A stretch of DNA of 47,742 nucleotides. Origin: Bacteroidales bacterium. Its GTDB lineage: Bacteria; Bacteroidota; Bacteroidia; Bacteroidales; UBA932. The stretch spans positions 1 to 47,742 of the forward strand of contig JAFZQO010000016.1 in NCBI GenBank assembly GCA_017620335.1. The letters are read 5' to 3'. A program made the translations under genes and the position numbers. Shown here piece by piece: positions 1-8,756 of the stretch. The notes beneath the pieces were generated by a model. It was not told the DNA's origin. It did not search any database and saw only the letters and a program-made list of their open reading frames with translations. Numbering within the stretch: the stretch's first letter is position 1; each line of letters begins with the position of its first letter.

Positions 1-203
1 AGAAACCATGCGACTCCTGTTGTTACGGGGTATTAGGCGACGTTTCCATCGGTTATCCCCCTGAGACGGGCATGTTGCTCACGCGTTACGCACCCTTCCG
101 CCGGTCGCCGCCAGGTATTGCTACCCGCGCTGCCCCGCGACTTGCATGTGTTAAGCCTGCCGCTAGCGTTCATCCTGAGCCAGGATCAAACTCTTCTTTG
201 TAT
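1..203 (-). rRNA. rrs: 16S ribosomal RNA, 5' end (partial)
   Basis: The reverse strand carries the universal 16S 5' segment AGAGTTTGATCCTGGCTCAG (about 178-197), followed by GATGAACGCTAGCGGCAGGC and further conserved 5'-domain sequence down to base 1. The mature 5' end is estimated near 200-204 from that anchor. Only about the first 200 nt of the gene are inside the window; the rest of the rRNA operon lies to the left. It is transcribed leftward from the promoter at 354-384. Confidence 0.97.
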
Positions 204-353
204 AAAATTATTATAACTCTAGTCTGTCCTGACGCTTCTTCAAAGAAATCAACGCTCTCGATTCTCTAAATTTCTCGGTACTTGCTTGTACTTCCTTCAG
301 TCTTTTCAATGAACTTCGCAAAAAATCCCGCTCGTTCACGTCAAGCGGGATTG
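204..353 (-). other. rRNA operon leader with promoter-proximal hairpin
   Basis: This is the transcribed leader between the rRNA promoter and the 16S 5' end; no ORF in it looks real. On the minus strand the leader begins with ATCCCGCT (351-344), an 11-nt spacer, AGCGGGAT (332-325) and a run of six T (325-320), which has the form of an intrinsic terminator at the transcript's 5' end. Further down is GTTCATTGAAAAGA (about 313-300), which could be an antitermination or processing element by position; that reading is inference. Confidence 0.6.
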
Positions 354-384
354 CAAAGGTACGGATATTTTTCAAACCTCCAAA
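354..384 (-). promoter_or_regulatory. rRNA operon promoter
   Basis: On the minus strand there is a -33 box TTTG (384-381), a 19-nt spacer and a -7 box TACCTTTG (361-354). This fits the Bacteroidota housekeeping promoter (TTTG, 19-21 nt, TAnnTTTG) exactly. The -33 box starts 5 nt beyond the stop codon of the glycosyltransferase gene, so rRNA transcription starts immediately downstream of that gene and in the same direction. Confidence 0.85.
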
Positions 385-389
385 ATTTT

Positions 390-1814
390 TTACACTTTTT
401 TCATCAAATTCTGCATTACACGCGCCTCCAGCTCCCATGTGCGAATCCTGTCCTTGTAAGTGTTATTGGCGTTAACACGCTCAATCTCAAGCGCTGCGTC
501 GGAGTTGCCCTCCCAGCGGCGGCAATTGTAAAGTACATCGTAAATCCTGCCGATCTGATACTCCCTGCTGACCCTGAGACCGACTGCATAGTCTTCTCCG
601 TACTTTGTCGTAGGGAAATTGAAGGTCCTGAGCAGGGGGACATAGAAGCCGCGGGGCGCCCCGAGGCCGTTGATGCGGAGGGCGTTGTTCCTGCCGTTCT
701 CAGGAGTCCATTCGCGATGGTCGATGACGCCCGGAGGCAGGGGGTTGCCGTCGAAATCGGTCATCCTGTATGTTCCCACGACCATCGCGCAGTTCTGCTC
801 ATAGAAGGCATTGACCATCTTCTGGACGGTATTCTCATCATAATAGGTATCGTCCGAATCGAGCTGGAGCGCGAACTTTCCGCAGAGGGGATGGTGAAGG
901 GCGGCGTTCCAGTTGCCCCCGATGGCATGCCATGTTTTATCCTGGGCTATGTAAACCAGTTTCGGATCGTCCAGGAAGCCCTTGATTACCTCGACCGTGC
1001 CGTCGGTGGAATTGTCGTCGACCACGATGACATTATACTTGAAAGTAGTGCGCTGCGAGAGGGCCGAGGTTATGGCATCCCCGACCGTCCGCACGCGGTT
1101 CTTGCATGGAATGACCACGGAAGCCTCATACTCGAAGTCTCCGGCATCGAACGAAACCGGCTTGAAAACCGGCTCGAGCCAGCCTCCGACGGCCTTGAGA
1201 TGGGACGTGCAGGCCTGCTCCATCTCTATCTGCACCGCACGGTTCTTCGGATCGACATAGTCGAACTGCTTCTCCCCCGACTTGCGCAGGTCAGTCTCCA
1301 CCTCATAATAAAGGAACTCGGGGACATGCACGAGACTCCCCTTCTGCGACACCTTCAGGCGAAGGTCGTAGAGGCCGGCGAAACGGTATTCCACATCCAT
1401 CCTCCCCACAGCCTCGCGCAGGGCGGAGGTCCGGTACAAGAGAACGCCGCCGAAATCGAAATCGTCACGCAGCGCTCCGGGCTGGCAGTCTATCACCGGC
1501 GCCTGCTTCATCACACCTCCGGTAAGAGCGAAATGGTCGGCATAAACCATCGCAGCGCCTGTGTCGGCGGCGACGGACAGCATCCTCTCAAGCGCGAAAT
1601 GCACGAAGGAGAGCTCCGTGGGCTTGGTATAAAGGAGAGTGAACTCTGCGCACGCCTCCGATGCGATACCGCGGAGAGTGGCCGTGGATCCCATGGGAGA
1701 AGCGGAGTCAAGGAAATGAAGCGAAGCGACGGAAGGCTCGGCAGAGAGGTTGGCGCGGGTGGCGGCGGCGGTCTCCGGAGCGCAGGAAGAGATGAAGCAG
1801 TCTATCCTTTTCAT
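390..1814 (-). CDS. Tandem-domain family 2 glycosyltransferase
   Basis: A 474-aa protein. The C-terminal half (from about residue 230) is a canonical GT-A/GT2 domain: VVIPCKNR at 233-240, [10 protein letters not shown] near 264-273, the metal-binding DSDD at 319-322 and a GEDYA acidic motif at 406-410. The N-terminal half (1-215) has the outline of a second GT-A domain (FISSCAPET start, later [17 protein letters not shown]) but no clear DxD, so it may be catalytically dead. No membrane segments are evident, so it is probably cytosolic or membrane-peripheral. Donor and acceptor are unknown; surface polysaccharide or glycan synthesis is the usual role of such proteins. The gene is monocistronic, divergent from the next gene, and ends 5 nt before the rRNA promoter. 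Confidence 0.85.
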   Translation of the reverse strand: MKRIDCFISSCAPETAAATRANLSAEPSVASLHFLDSASPMGSTATLRGIASEACAEFTLLYTKPTELSFVHFALERMLSVAADTGAAMVYADHFALTGGVMKQAPVIDCQPGALRDDFDFGGVLLYRTSALREAVGRMDVEYRFAGLYDLRLKVSQKGSLVHVPEFLYYEVETDLRKSGEKQFDYVDPKNRAVQIEMEQACTSHLKAVGGWLEPVFKPVSFDAGDFEYEASVVIPCKNRVRTVGDAITSALSQRTTFKYNVIVVDDNSTDGTVEVIKGFLDDPKLVYIAQDKTWHAIGGNWNAALHHPLCGKFALQLDSDDTYYDENTVQKMVNAFYEQNCAMVVGTYRMTDFDGNPLPPGVIDHREWTPENGRNNALRINGLGAPRGFYVPLLRTFNFPTTKYGEDYAVGLRVSREYQIGRIYDVLYNCRRWEGNSDAALEIERVNANNTYKDRIRTWELEARVMQNLMKKV

Positions 1815-1836
1815 ATCAAAAAAATGGTTGCAAGGA

Positions 1837-1864
1837 CAAAGATAACTTATTTTTCCTATATTTG
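1837..1864. promoter_or_regulatory. Divergent promoter pair (glycosyltransferase / polyprenol-P mannosyltransferase)
   Basis: A minus-strand -7 box TATCTTTG (1844-1837) faces the glycosyltransferase gene, and a plus-strand -7 box TATATTTG (1857-1864) faces the mannosyltransferase-like gene, whose ATG is 21 nt further on. Neither has a clear TTTG at the right -33 distance. Confidence 0.55.
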
Positions 1865-1885
1865 TGGATAGGAATACGCGAGGCT

Positions 1886-2611
1886 ATGGACAAGAAAGTC
1901 GTCATCATCCCCACTTACAACGAAAAGGAGAACATCGAGAGGATCATCCGCAAGGTCTTCCTGCTGGACGGCTGCTACCATATCCTCATCATCGAGGACG
2001 GCTCACCAGACGGCACTGGAGCCATTGTCAAAGGCCTCATGCCCGAGTTCCCGGACAGGTTGTTCATGATCGAGCGCTCCGGGAAACTGGGGCTCGGTAC
2101 CGCCTACATTACGGGTTTCAAGTGGTCGATGGAGCACGGATACGACTACATCTTCGAGATGGACGCCGACTTCTCCCACAACCCTGACGACCTGCCGCTC
2201 CTGTACAAGGCCTGCGCCGAGGACGGCGCCGACCTCGCCATCGGTTCCCGCTACTGCAACGGCATAAGCGTCATCAACTGGCCCATCGGCCGAGTCATTA
2301 TGTCGTATTTCGCCTCTGTCTACGTCCGCACGATCCTTGGCATGAAGGTATATGACACCACCGCCGGATTCAAATGCTACCGCCGCAAGGTCCTGGAAGC
2401 CATCGACCTTGACAAGGTCCGCATGAAAGGCTACGGCTTCCAGATCGAGATGAAATACTCGACCTACAAGCTCGGATTCAAGATAAAGGAGGTCCCCATC
2501 ATCTTCGTCGACCGCAAGGAAGGTACGTCCAAGATGTCAAGCGGCATCTTCGGCGAAGCGTTCTGGGGTGTCATCAAACTGAAACTGAGGAAAATACGTC
2601 CCAAGTCCTAG
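1886..2611 (+). CDS. Polyprenol-phosphate mannosyltransferase-like GT2 (DPM1-type)
   Basis: A soluble GT2 protein of 241 aa resembling dolichyl/polyprenyl-phosphate mannose synthases: IIPTYNEKENIERIIRKV at the N-terminus, EDGSPDGTG, the nucleotide and metal motif DADFSHNPDDLP, GSRYCNG, and TTAGFKCYRRKVLEAI. There is no C-terminal membrane domain, as in the DPM1-only subtype. It probably moves a hexose from a nucleotide sugar to a polyprenyl phosphate at the inner face of the membrane. The ATG at 1886 was chosen because the upstream in-frame TTG (1862) lies inside the -7 box. Its TAG stop and that of the convergent tex gene share the four bases CTAG (2608-2611). Confidence 0.88.
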   Translation: MDKKVVIIPTYNEKENIERIIRKVFLLDGCYHILIIEDGSPDGTGAIVKGLMPEFPDRLFMIERSGKLGLGTAYITGFKWSMEHGYDYIFEMDADFSHNPDDLPLLYKACAEDGADLAIGSRYCNGISVINWPIGRVIMSYFASVYVRTILGMKVYDTTAGFKCYRRKVLEAIDLDKVRMKGYGFQIEMKYSTYKLGFKIKEVPIIFVDRKEGTSKMSSGIFGEAFWGVIKLKLRKIRPKS

Positions 2612-4752
2612 CCTTTCACCAGGCGCAGAGATATCCTCTTCCTCTCAAGGTCCACATCCAGCACCGACACGGTAATCCGCTGGTGGAGTTTCAATATCTT
2701 CGAAGGCTCGGCGTGTCCGCGCACGCCCATCTGTGAGACATGTATCAAGCCGTTCTCATGCAGGCCTATGTCGACGAAAGCGCCGAAATTCGTGATGTTC
2801 GTCACGATTCCGGGCAGCTCCATGCCGGGATGGAGGTCCTCCAGGTCATGGACGTCCTGGGAGAATTCAAACTCCGAAGCAGCCTCGCGCGGGTCGCGGC
2901 CGGGCTTGACCAGTTCCTTGAGGATGTCGTTGACGGTCGGAAGCCCGAAATCCCCTTCCACATACTTCGATGGTTCGATGCGGGCGCAGAGGTCGGCATG
3001 GCCGACAAGCTCGGCCGTACTCACTCCGAGGTCATGCGCCATCCGGTCGACGATATGGTAGCACTCCGGATGGACGGCGGAATTGTCCAGCGGATTGGCC
3101 GCATCGGGGATGCGGAGGAAGCCTGCGCACTGCTCGAAGGCCTTGGCACCGAGGCGCGGGACCTTCATGAGCTCGGCGCGCGACTTGAATCCGCCGGATT
3201 CCGTACGGTATGCGACGATCTTCTCCGCCAGCGACGGTCCGATGCCGGCGACATAGCCGAGCAGGTACGGGCTGGCGGTATTGAGATTGACGCCCACGCT
3301 GTTCACGCACATCTCCACGGTGTTGTCCAGCTTCTCCCTGAGGAGATTCTGGTCGACATCGTGCTGGTACTGCCCCACTCCGAGCGACTTCGGGTCGATT
3401 TTCACAAGCTCGGCCAGAGGGTCCATCAGGCGGCGGCCTATGGATACGGCTCCGCGCACCGTGACGTCCTCGTCGGGGAACTCCTGCCGGGCGACTTCAG
3501 AGGCGGAGTAGATCGACGCCCCGTCCTCGCTGACGGTCCAGACCTTGCAGCCGGTGGGCAGCTGCACCTTCTTCATGAACTCCTCGGTCTCGCGGCTGGC
3601 TGTACCGTTGCCGATGGCGACGGCCTCTATCCCATACTTCTCCAACATGGTCGAGACCGCGATGATGGACTTGACCTTCTCGTTCTGGGGAGGATGGGGG
3701 AAGATGATCTCATGGTGGAGCAGGTTGCCGTGTTCGTCCAGGCATACGGTCTTGCAGCCGTTGCGGAAGCCGGGGTCGATGGCGAGCGTGCGCTTCTGCC
3801 CCAGAGGCGGCGACAGCAGCAGCTGTTTCAGGTTCTCGCCGAACACTTCAATCGACTCTATGTCAGCCTTCTGCTTGGCTTCCTTGATGATCTCGTTGGA
3901 AATGGAGGGGTCCAGAAGGCGCTTGAAGGAATCCTCAACGGCCGTACGGATCTGCTCCGCAAGCAGTTTGGACGGATACGAATGTTCCTGGCAGAAATCG
4001 TAGTACATCTTGTTCGCACATTTCTCCGGGTCTGCATCGAGCGAGACGCTCAGGAAACCCTCGTTCTCCGCCCTGAGCATGGCCAGTAGGTTATGCGAGG
4101 GAATACGCGCGATGGGCATGGAGAAATTGAAATAGCTGCGGTACTTGGAGGCTTCGGGATTGCCCTGCGCGGCCTTCGTGGCCTTGGAGCAAACCCTGCG
4201 GGTACGGTAGATGCCGCGCAGGGTCTCACGCACCGAGGCGGTCTCGCTGAGGCGCTCAGCGATGATGTCGCGCGCGCCGGCGAGGGCGTCCTCGACGGTG
4301 GCGACCTTGTCGCCCAGGTACTTGCGCGCCTCGGCGGCGGGGTCAGTGACGCCCCTGACGCCTAACATCCGTTCGGCCAGGGGCTCCAGCCCCGCCTCGC
4401 GCGCCACGGTTGCGCGCGTCCGGCGCTTCGGCCGATACGGCAGGTACAGGTCCTCAAGTTCGCTGGCCACCACGCAGGAGTCGATCTTCGTGCGGAGTTC
4501 CGGGGTCATCTTCCCGAGGCCTTCGATGGTCTCGATGACCGTGCCCTTACGCTTCTCCATCTCCTGGAACACGTCCACCCAGTGCCGCACGGAAGCGACT
4601 TCCATGTCGTCCATGCCCCCCGTCCTTTCCTTGCGATAACGGCTGATGAATGGGATGGTATCTCCGTCCTCGAACATCTGGGCGCAGTTCTCCACCTGCC
4701 AGGACTTGAGCCCGAGCATGGAGGCTATGTGGTTGATATATATGTCTTTCAT
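2608..4752 (-). CDS. tex: Tex-family S1 RNA-binding transcription accessory protein
   Basis: A 714-aa Tex protein (family usual about 700-780). In order it has the helical N-terminal Tex region (ISRYRKERTGGMDD near 37-49, DLYLPYRPKRRTRA near 101-114), a YqgF/RNase H-like domain starting at LAIDPGFRNGCKT (323-335), a helix-hairpin-helix pair (YVAGIGPSLAEKI, then a second HhH) and a C-terminal S1 domain (GIVTNITNFGAFVDIG...GLIHVSQMG). Tex binds nucleic acids and associates with transcription or RNA metabolism; its exact role is not settled. The start codon overlaps the stop of the upstream CLC gene as TGATG (4750-4754), so the two are translationally coupled. Confidence 0.95.
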   Translation of the reverse strand: MKDIYINHIASMLGLKSWQVENCAQMFEDGDTIPFISRYRKERTGGMDDMEVASVRHWVDVFQEMEKRKGTVIETIEGLGKMTPELRTKIDSCVVASELEDLYLPYRPKRRTRATVAREAGLEPLAERMLGVRGVTDPAAEARKYLGDKVATVEDALAGARDIIAERLSETASVRETLRGIYRTRRVCSKATKAAQGNPEASKYRSYFNFSMPIARIPSHNLLAMLRAENEGFLSVSLDADPEKCANKMYYDFCQEHSYPSKLLAEQIRTAVEDSFKRLLDPSISNEIIKEAKQKADIESIEVFGENLKQLLLSPPLGQKRTLAIDPGFRNGCKTVCLDEHGNLLHHEIIFPHPPQNEKVKSIIAVSTMLEKYGIEAVAIGNGTASRETEEFMKKVQLPTGCKVWTVSEDGASIYSASEVARQEFPDEDVTVRGAVSIGRRLMDPLAELVKIDPKSLGVGQYQHDVDQNLLREKLDNTVEMCVNSVGVNLNTASPYLLGYVAGIGPSLAEKIVAYRTESGGFKSRAELMKVPRLGAKAFEQCAGFLRIPDAANPLDNSAVHPECYHIVDRMAHDLGVSTAELVGHADLCARIEPSKYVEGDFGLPTVNDILKELVKPGRDPREAASEFEFSQDVHDLEDLHPGMELPGIVTNITNFGAFVDIGLHENGLIHVSQMGVRGHAEPSKILKLHQRITVSVLDVDLERKRISLRLVKG

Positions 4753-6515
4753 CAGTCTTGAGAGATTTCCTTGAGTTCTTCCCTGTAAGCCGACATGATG
4801 CGCGTCTTGGACAGGAAGCCGGCATAGACCATGTTCGAATCCACCACGGGCAGGCGCCAGGCGCCGGTACGGTCGAACTTCTCCATGACGCTTTCCATCC
4901 TTTCATCGAGGAAGACGATGGCCGGAGGCGGTTCCATGAAGTCCCTCACATGAAGGACGTCATACTTGTCCGTCTCGAACATCAGCTTGCGCATATGGTC
5001 CATCTCCACTATTCCTTTAAGATGCCGGCTGGAATCGAGGACGGCGAAGATCTGCGCGTCGCTCCTGGAGATGACATCCACGAACTCCCCGAGCGAGTCG
5101 TTCATCTTCACCCTCGGATACTTGTCACGGACCAGTTCATATGTCTTCAGCAGCGTCAGCACCGCCTGGTCGTTGTCGTGCGTCAGCAATTCGCCGGACT
5201 GGGCGATGCGCTTGGTATATATCGAATACTTCTCCACGAGGCGGATGGAACCGAACGAGAATGCGGAAGCGATGATCAGGGGCAGGAACAGCTCATAACC
5301 GCCCGATATCTCGGCGATGAGGAAGATAGCCGTCATCGGGGCCTGCATCACGCCGGCCATCGTCGCGGCCATGCCCACCAGGACGAAGTTCTGCTCCGGT
5401 ACCGAGATGCCGGCACCGCCAAGCACGAGGTTGATGATCCTCGCCACGACGAATCCGGCGACGGCGCCGACGAACAGCGTGGGGCCGAAGGTACCTCCCA
5501 CTCCCCCGCCGGCATTGGTCATGGTCATGGAGAACACCTTCAAGAACATGATAAGGAGGAAAAACAGCGGAATGCCCCAGCCCGAACGCAGCATGAAAGC
5601 CAGCGGGGTCGAGCCTTCCAGATCGATCACCCCGCCGTTCAGGAGGACTCCCAGCGAATCGTAACCTTCACCGTACAGAGGCGGGAACAGGAAAATGAGC
5701 AGGCCCAGCGCCACAGCGCAATAAGCCCACCGGGCATACCTGTTCCGGACCTTTCCCATCTTGTCCTCGAGCCACAGTGTCATCCTGATGAAGTACAGCG
5801 ACACGGCGCCGCATACCAGTCCCAGGAGGATGTAGAAAGGGATATTGCCCATGGAGAAGGGCGTAAGCGTGCAATGGAAAGGCAGTTCGTTGCCCAGGAA
5901 AATGTACGAAACGACGGCCGCGGACACTGTGGAGAGCAGCAGCGGCATCATCGAGTTCATCGAGATGTTGAACAGCAGGATCTCCAGGGTGAAGAGGGCT
6001 CCGGCCAGAGGGGCCTTGAAGATGCCGGCTATGGCACCCGCGGCGCCGCATCCTATCAGGATGGTCATGCCGCGGTGCGACATGCCGGCCGCACGCGCGA
6101 AATTGGAGCCTATGGCTGCGCCCGTATACACGATCGGTGCCTCCGCTCCGACCGAACCTCCGAAACCGATGGTCACCGAACTGGTCAGGATAGAGGTCCA
6201 CATGTTATGGGGCTTGATCCTGGATTCGTTCTTCGAAACCGCCTGCAGCACCTTGGTCACGCCGTGGCTGATGTTGTCCTTGACCACGTATTTCAGGAGC
6301 AGGAGGGAGATGAGCATACCTATGCCCGGAAGAACGAGGTAAAGGAGGGCGTGGGTGGAACCGTCAAGGGCGGAAGCCAGCAGATGCTGGATAAGATGGA
6401 TGAGCTTCATGAGGACGACCGCCGCCAGGCCGCTGGCGATACCTACCAACAGCGACATTATCAGGAGCTTGTTGCGTTCCTGGAGATTCCTGAACAATTG
6501 CAGCAGTCTTTTCAT
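4752..6515 (-). CDS. CLC-type chloride channel/transporter with CBS domains
   Basis: A 587-aa membrane protein with about ten hydrophobic segments between residues 15 and 430 and a cytosolic pair of CBS domains (about 445-580). The CLC selectivity-filter and gate motif is present as SVGAEAPIVYTG with the gating glutamate at E125; GGGVGGTFGPTLFVGA corresponds to the second filter region. At the position of the inner proton glutamate of E. coli ClcA (E203), this protein reads LEILLF, with E178 followed by I179, so the aligned residue seems to be Ile. It may therefore be a channel or an exchanger with altered proton coupling (inference). It is cotranscribed with tex (TGATG overlap). An intrinsic-terminator hairpin ends two bases before its ATG. 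Confidence 0.92.
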   Translation of the reverse strand: MKRLLQLFRNLQERNKLLIMSLLVGIASGLAAVVLMKLIHLIQHLLASALDGSTHALLYLVLPGIGMLISLLLLKYVVKDNISHGVTKVLQAVSKNESRIKPHNMWTSILTSSVTIGFGGSVGAEAPIVYTGAAIGSNFARAAGMSHRGMTILIGCGAAGAIAGIFKAPLAGALFTLEILLFNISMNSMMPLLLSTVSAAVVSYIFLGNELPFHCTLTPFSMGNIPFYILLGLVCGAVSLYFIRMTLWLEDKMGKVRNRYARWAYCAVALGLLIFLFPPLYGEGYDSLGVLLNGGVIDLEGSTPLAFMLRSGWGIPLFFLLIMFLKVFSMTMTNAGGGVGGTFGPTLFVGAVAGFVVARIINLVLGGAGISVPEQNFVLVGMAATMAGVMQAPMTAIFLIAEISGGYELFLPLIIASAFSFGSIRLVEKYSIYTKRIAQSGELLTHDNDQAVLTLLKTYELVRDKYPRVKMNDSLGEFVDVISRSDAQIFAVLDSSRHLKGIVEMDHMRKLMFETDKYDVLHVRDFMEPPPAIVFLDERMESVMEKFDRTGAWRLPVVDSNMVYAGFLSKTRIMSAYREELKEISQD

Positions 6516-6517
6516 AG

Positions 6518-6548
6518 AAAAAAAAGGCCGTCCCTTGCCGGGACGACC
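6518..6548 (-). terminator. Intrinsic terminator directly before the CLC gene
   Basis: On the minus strand GGTCGTCCC (6548-6540), a GGCAA loop and GGGACGGCC (6534-6526) form a 9-bp stem with one G-U pair, followed by eight T (6525-6518). After the T run come only CT and then the ATG of the CLC gene (6515). It probably terminates the upstream small acidic gene; how the CLC gene is expressed past it is unclear. Confidence 0.8.
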
Positions 6549-6566
6549 GTATTGTATTCATATTTG

Positions 6567-6941
6567 TCAGGCGTCAGCGTCGGAAGCGTCGTCGTCACCT
6601 CCGTACTGGGAGATATTGTCGTCGGGAAGCGTCTCTCCTTCGGAGCCCGCACCCGCGGAGGTGCCGGCCACCTGCTCGGTCTCGGCCTCCTCCTCACCCT
6701 CGAGCCAGCGCTCGATGTCCTCGAGGTCGTCGGTCTTGACCTTGATCTTGACGAGATAAATCGAATCGGGTGTCTCGACCGTCACGGCATAGAAAGGGGT
6801 GCCGTCGGGCTTGGTATATTTGGTGAGGTCTCCGAGATAATCGTTGAATCCCTTGGGATACTTCTCCGCGAAAACGGCGGCAAGCTCCTCGGACATATTC
6901 TCATAACTGACCACGTGTCTTCTTCTGGTATCGATTTTCAT
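6567..6941 (-). CDS. Conserved hypothetical acidic protein
   Basis: A 124-aa soluble protein that I do not recognise by function. Residues 1-85 look like a small folded domain (RRRHVVSYENM, then AEKYPKGFNDYLGDL, then TPFYAVTVETPDSIYLVKIKVK), and the rest is a low-complexity acidic tail rich in Glu, Ala and Gly. The sequence resembles short uncharacterised Bacteroidales proteins, from memory only. It ends before the terminator at 6518-6548. No TAnnTTTG box is seen in the 84 bases upstream. It has no signal peptide or membrane segment and is probably cytosolic. Confidence 0.7.
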   Translation of the reverse strand: MKIDTRRRHVVSYENMSEELAAVFAEKYPKGFNDYLGDLTKYTKPDGTPFYAVTVETPDSIYLVKIKVKTDDLEDIERWLEGEEEAETEQVAGTSAGAGSEGETLPDDNISQYGGDDDASDADA

Positions 6942-7025
6942 ATCCGTGCTGATTTATGAGCCCTGATGTTAGTATGATTCCGCCTGCAATATTAAGCGAA
7001 ATTTCTGAAAGTAGACATTACTATC

Positions 7026-8750
7026 TTACTTTTTTTTGAAAAAAAGGGACTTCTGCGCTTTTTTGCGTTCCGGATCGCGTTCCACGAACACCGGCTTCAT
7101 GGTCCTGGGGTCGAGTCCGGTGTAGAACATGACCGAGGAAGTGGTCATGGGAGTGGGCATGAAATCCTGCACCTGGTCCATCCAGATGCCCTTCAGGGCG
7201 GGATTGCGGGAGAGATTCTGCATGTCCTTCATAGTGCATCCAGGGTGGGACGAAATGAAATACGGGACTATCCCGGTCCTGAGGCCGGCCTTCGACGTGA
7301 GTTTCTCGAACTCCTGCCTCAGTTTGACGAAAAGCCTGAAGGAAGGCTTGGCCATATAATATAGCACATTGTCCTCGGTGTGTTCCGGCGCAACCTTGAG
7401 GCGGCCGGATGTATGACGGAGGACAAGTTCCTTGAAATACGGGTAGGAAGTCTCGTCCACGAAGCCGTTCTCGTCAAGGAAGAGGTCGTAGCGGATCCCG
7501 CTGCCTATGTATGCGTGCCTGATGCCCTTGATCGCCATGACCTTGTCGTACAGTCCCAGGACGCGGGCGTGGGAACGGTCGAGGTTGGGGCAGGGCTTGG
7601 GAAAAAGGCAGGATTTCCGCCTGCACTTCGCGCAGAGGGACCTGTCCTTGCCGGCCATCCCGTACATGTTGGCGGTCGGAGCGCCCAGGTCGGATATATT
7701 GCCTGCAAAGCCCGGCAGCGACAGCAGCCCCTTCGCCTCCTTGCAGATGGAAGCCTCGGAGCGGTTCTGTATGAACTTCCCCTGATGGGCGGCGATAGTG
7801 CAGAAGTTGCAGCCTCCGAAACAGCCCCGGTGGGTGTTGATCGAGAACTTGATCATGTCGTAGGCCGGGATGCGCTTGTCCTTGTACCGGGGATGCGGCA
7901 GCTTGGTGAAGGGAAGGTCCCAGAACGAATCCATCTCCTGTTCTGTCGCCGGAGGATACGGAGGGTTGATCTGGACGTAACCGTCCCCGACAGGCTCTAT
8001 GATAGTGTCCGGATGGAGCATGTTGGCGTGCGTCTCGATGAGGTGGAAGTTCTCGGCGAAGGCACGCTTGTCGGCACAGCACTCCTCGAAGGAGTGCAGG
8101 ACAAGCACGCCTTCAGCTTGCTTAGGCTTGCCTGTCATCAAAAAGCCGAGCTGTGGTATCTTCCTGATATCGTGAAGGTTGCGCCCTGATTCAATGGCGC
8201 GGGTGAGTTCCAGCATCGGCCGCTCCCCCATCCCGTAGCAGAGCCAGTCGGCCCGGCTGTCGACAAGGATGGAAGGGAACAGGCGGTCCTGCCAGTAATC
8301 GTAGTGCGTCACGCGGCGCAGCGAAGCCTCGATTCCTCCGATGACTACGGGGATGTCCGGGTAGAGGTCCTTGAGGATGCGGGAGTACACGGTGACGGCG
8401 TAGTCCGGGCGCTGCCCGGACTTGCCGTCCGGCGTGTACGCGTCGTCATGGCGGAGACGCTTGCCGGCGGTGTAGTGGTTCACCATGGAGTCCATTGCGC
8501 CGGAGTTCAGCCCGAAATAAAGGCGCGGAGCGCCGAGCTTCTTGAAATCCCTCAGGTCGTCACGCCAGTTGGGCTGGGGCACGACCGCAACGCGGTAGCC
8601 GTATTTCTGGAGATACCTTACGATACACGCAGTACCGAAACTCGGATGGTCCACAAAGGCGTCGCCCGTAAACAGGATGACGTCTATATAGTCCCATCCG
8701 AGACGTTCCACCTCCTTCACGGAGGTTGGTATCATGTAGTTCTCCGGCAT
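7026..8750 (-). CDS. YgiQ family radical SAM protein
   Basis: A 574-aa protein with the YgiQ layout: N-terminal region (WDYIDVILFTGDAFVDHPSFG), a central FGLNSGAMDSMVNHYT segment, the radical SAM cluster motif HRGCFGGCNFC (CxxxCxxC) near residues 312-322, and a C-terminal DUF3362-like region including SSHPGCTMKDM and a lysine-rich end. It binds a 4Fe-4S cluster and S-adenosylmethionine; the substrate of the family is unknown to me. It follows argS by 6 nt and is the last gene of the sigma factor-argS-ygiQ operon. Confidence 0.92.
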   Translation of the reverse strand: MPENYMIPTSVKEVERLGWDYIDVILFTGDAFVDHPSFGTACIVRYLQKYGYRVAVVPQPNWRDDLRDFKKLGAPRLYFGLNSGAMDSMVNHYTAGKRLRHDDAYTPDGKSGQRPDYAVTVYSRILKDLYPDIPVVIGGIEASLRRVTHYDYWQDRLFPSILVDSRADWLCYGMGERPMLELTRAIESGRNLHDIRKIPQLGFLMTGKPKQAEGVLVLHSFEECCADKRAFAENFHLIETHANMLHPDTIIEPVGDGYVQINPPYPPATEQEMDSFWDLPFTKLPHPRYKDKRIPAYDMIKFSINTHRGCFGGCNFCTIAAHQGKFIQNRSEASICKEAKGLLSLPGFAGNISDLGAPTANMYGMAGKDRSLCAKCRRKSCLFPKPCPNLDRSHARVLGLYDKVMAIKGIRHAYIGSGIRYDLFLDENGFVDETSYPYFKELVLRHTSGRLKVAPEHTEDNVLYYMAKPSFRLFVKLRQEFEKLTSKAGLRTGIVPYFISSHPGCTMKDMQNLSRNPALKGIWMDQVQDFMPTPMTTSSVMFYTGLDPRTMKPVFVERDPERKKAQKSLFFKKK

Positions 8751-8756
8751 TATGAA

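Noticed and set aside
282-1871. Long plus-strand open frame opposite the glycosyltransferase gene
   Set aside because: It is antisense to a clear GT2 protein, starts inside the rRNA leader and has no domain; GC-rich coding DNA leaves such shadows open on the other strand.
4758-6959. Plus-strand 733-codon open frame opposite the CLC gene
   Set aside because: It is the antisense shadow of the CLC transporter and the small acidic protein; its His/Arg/Gln-rich sequence resembles no protein.
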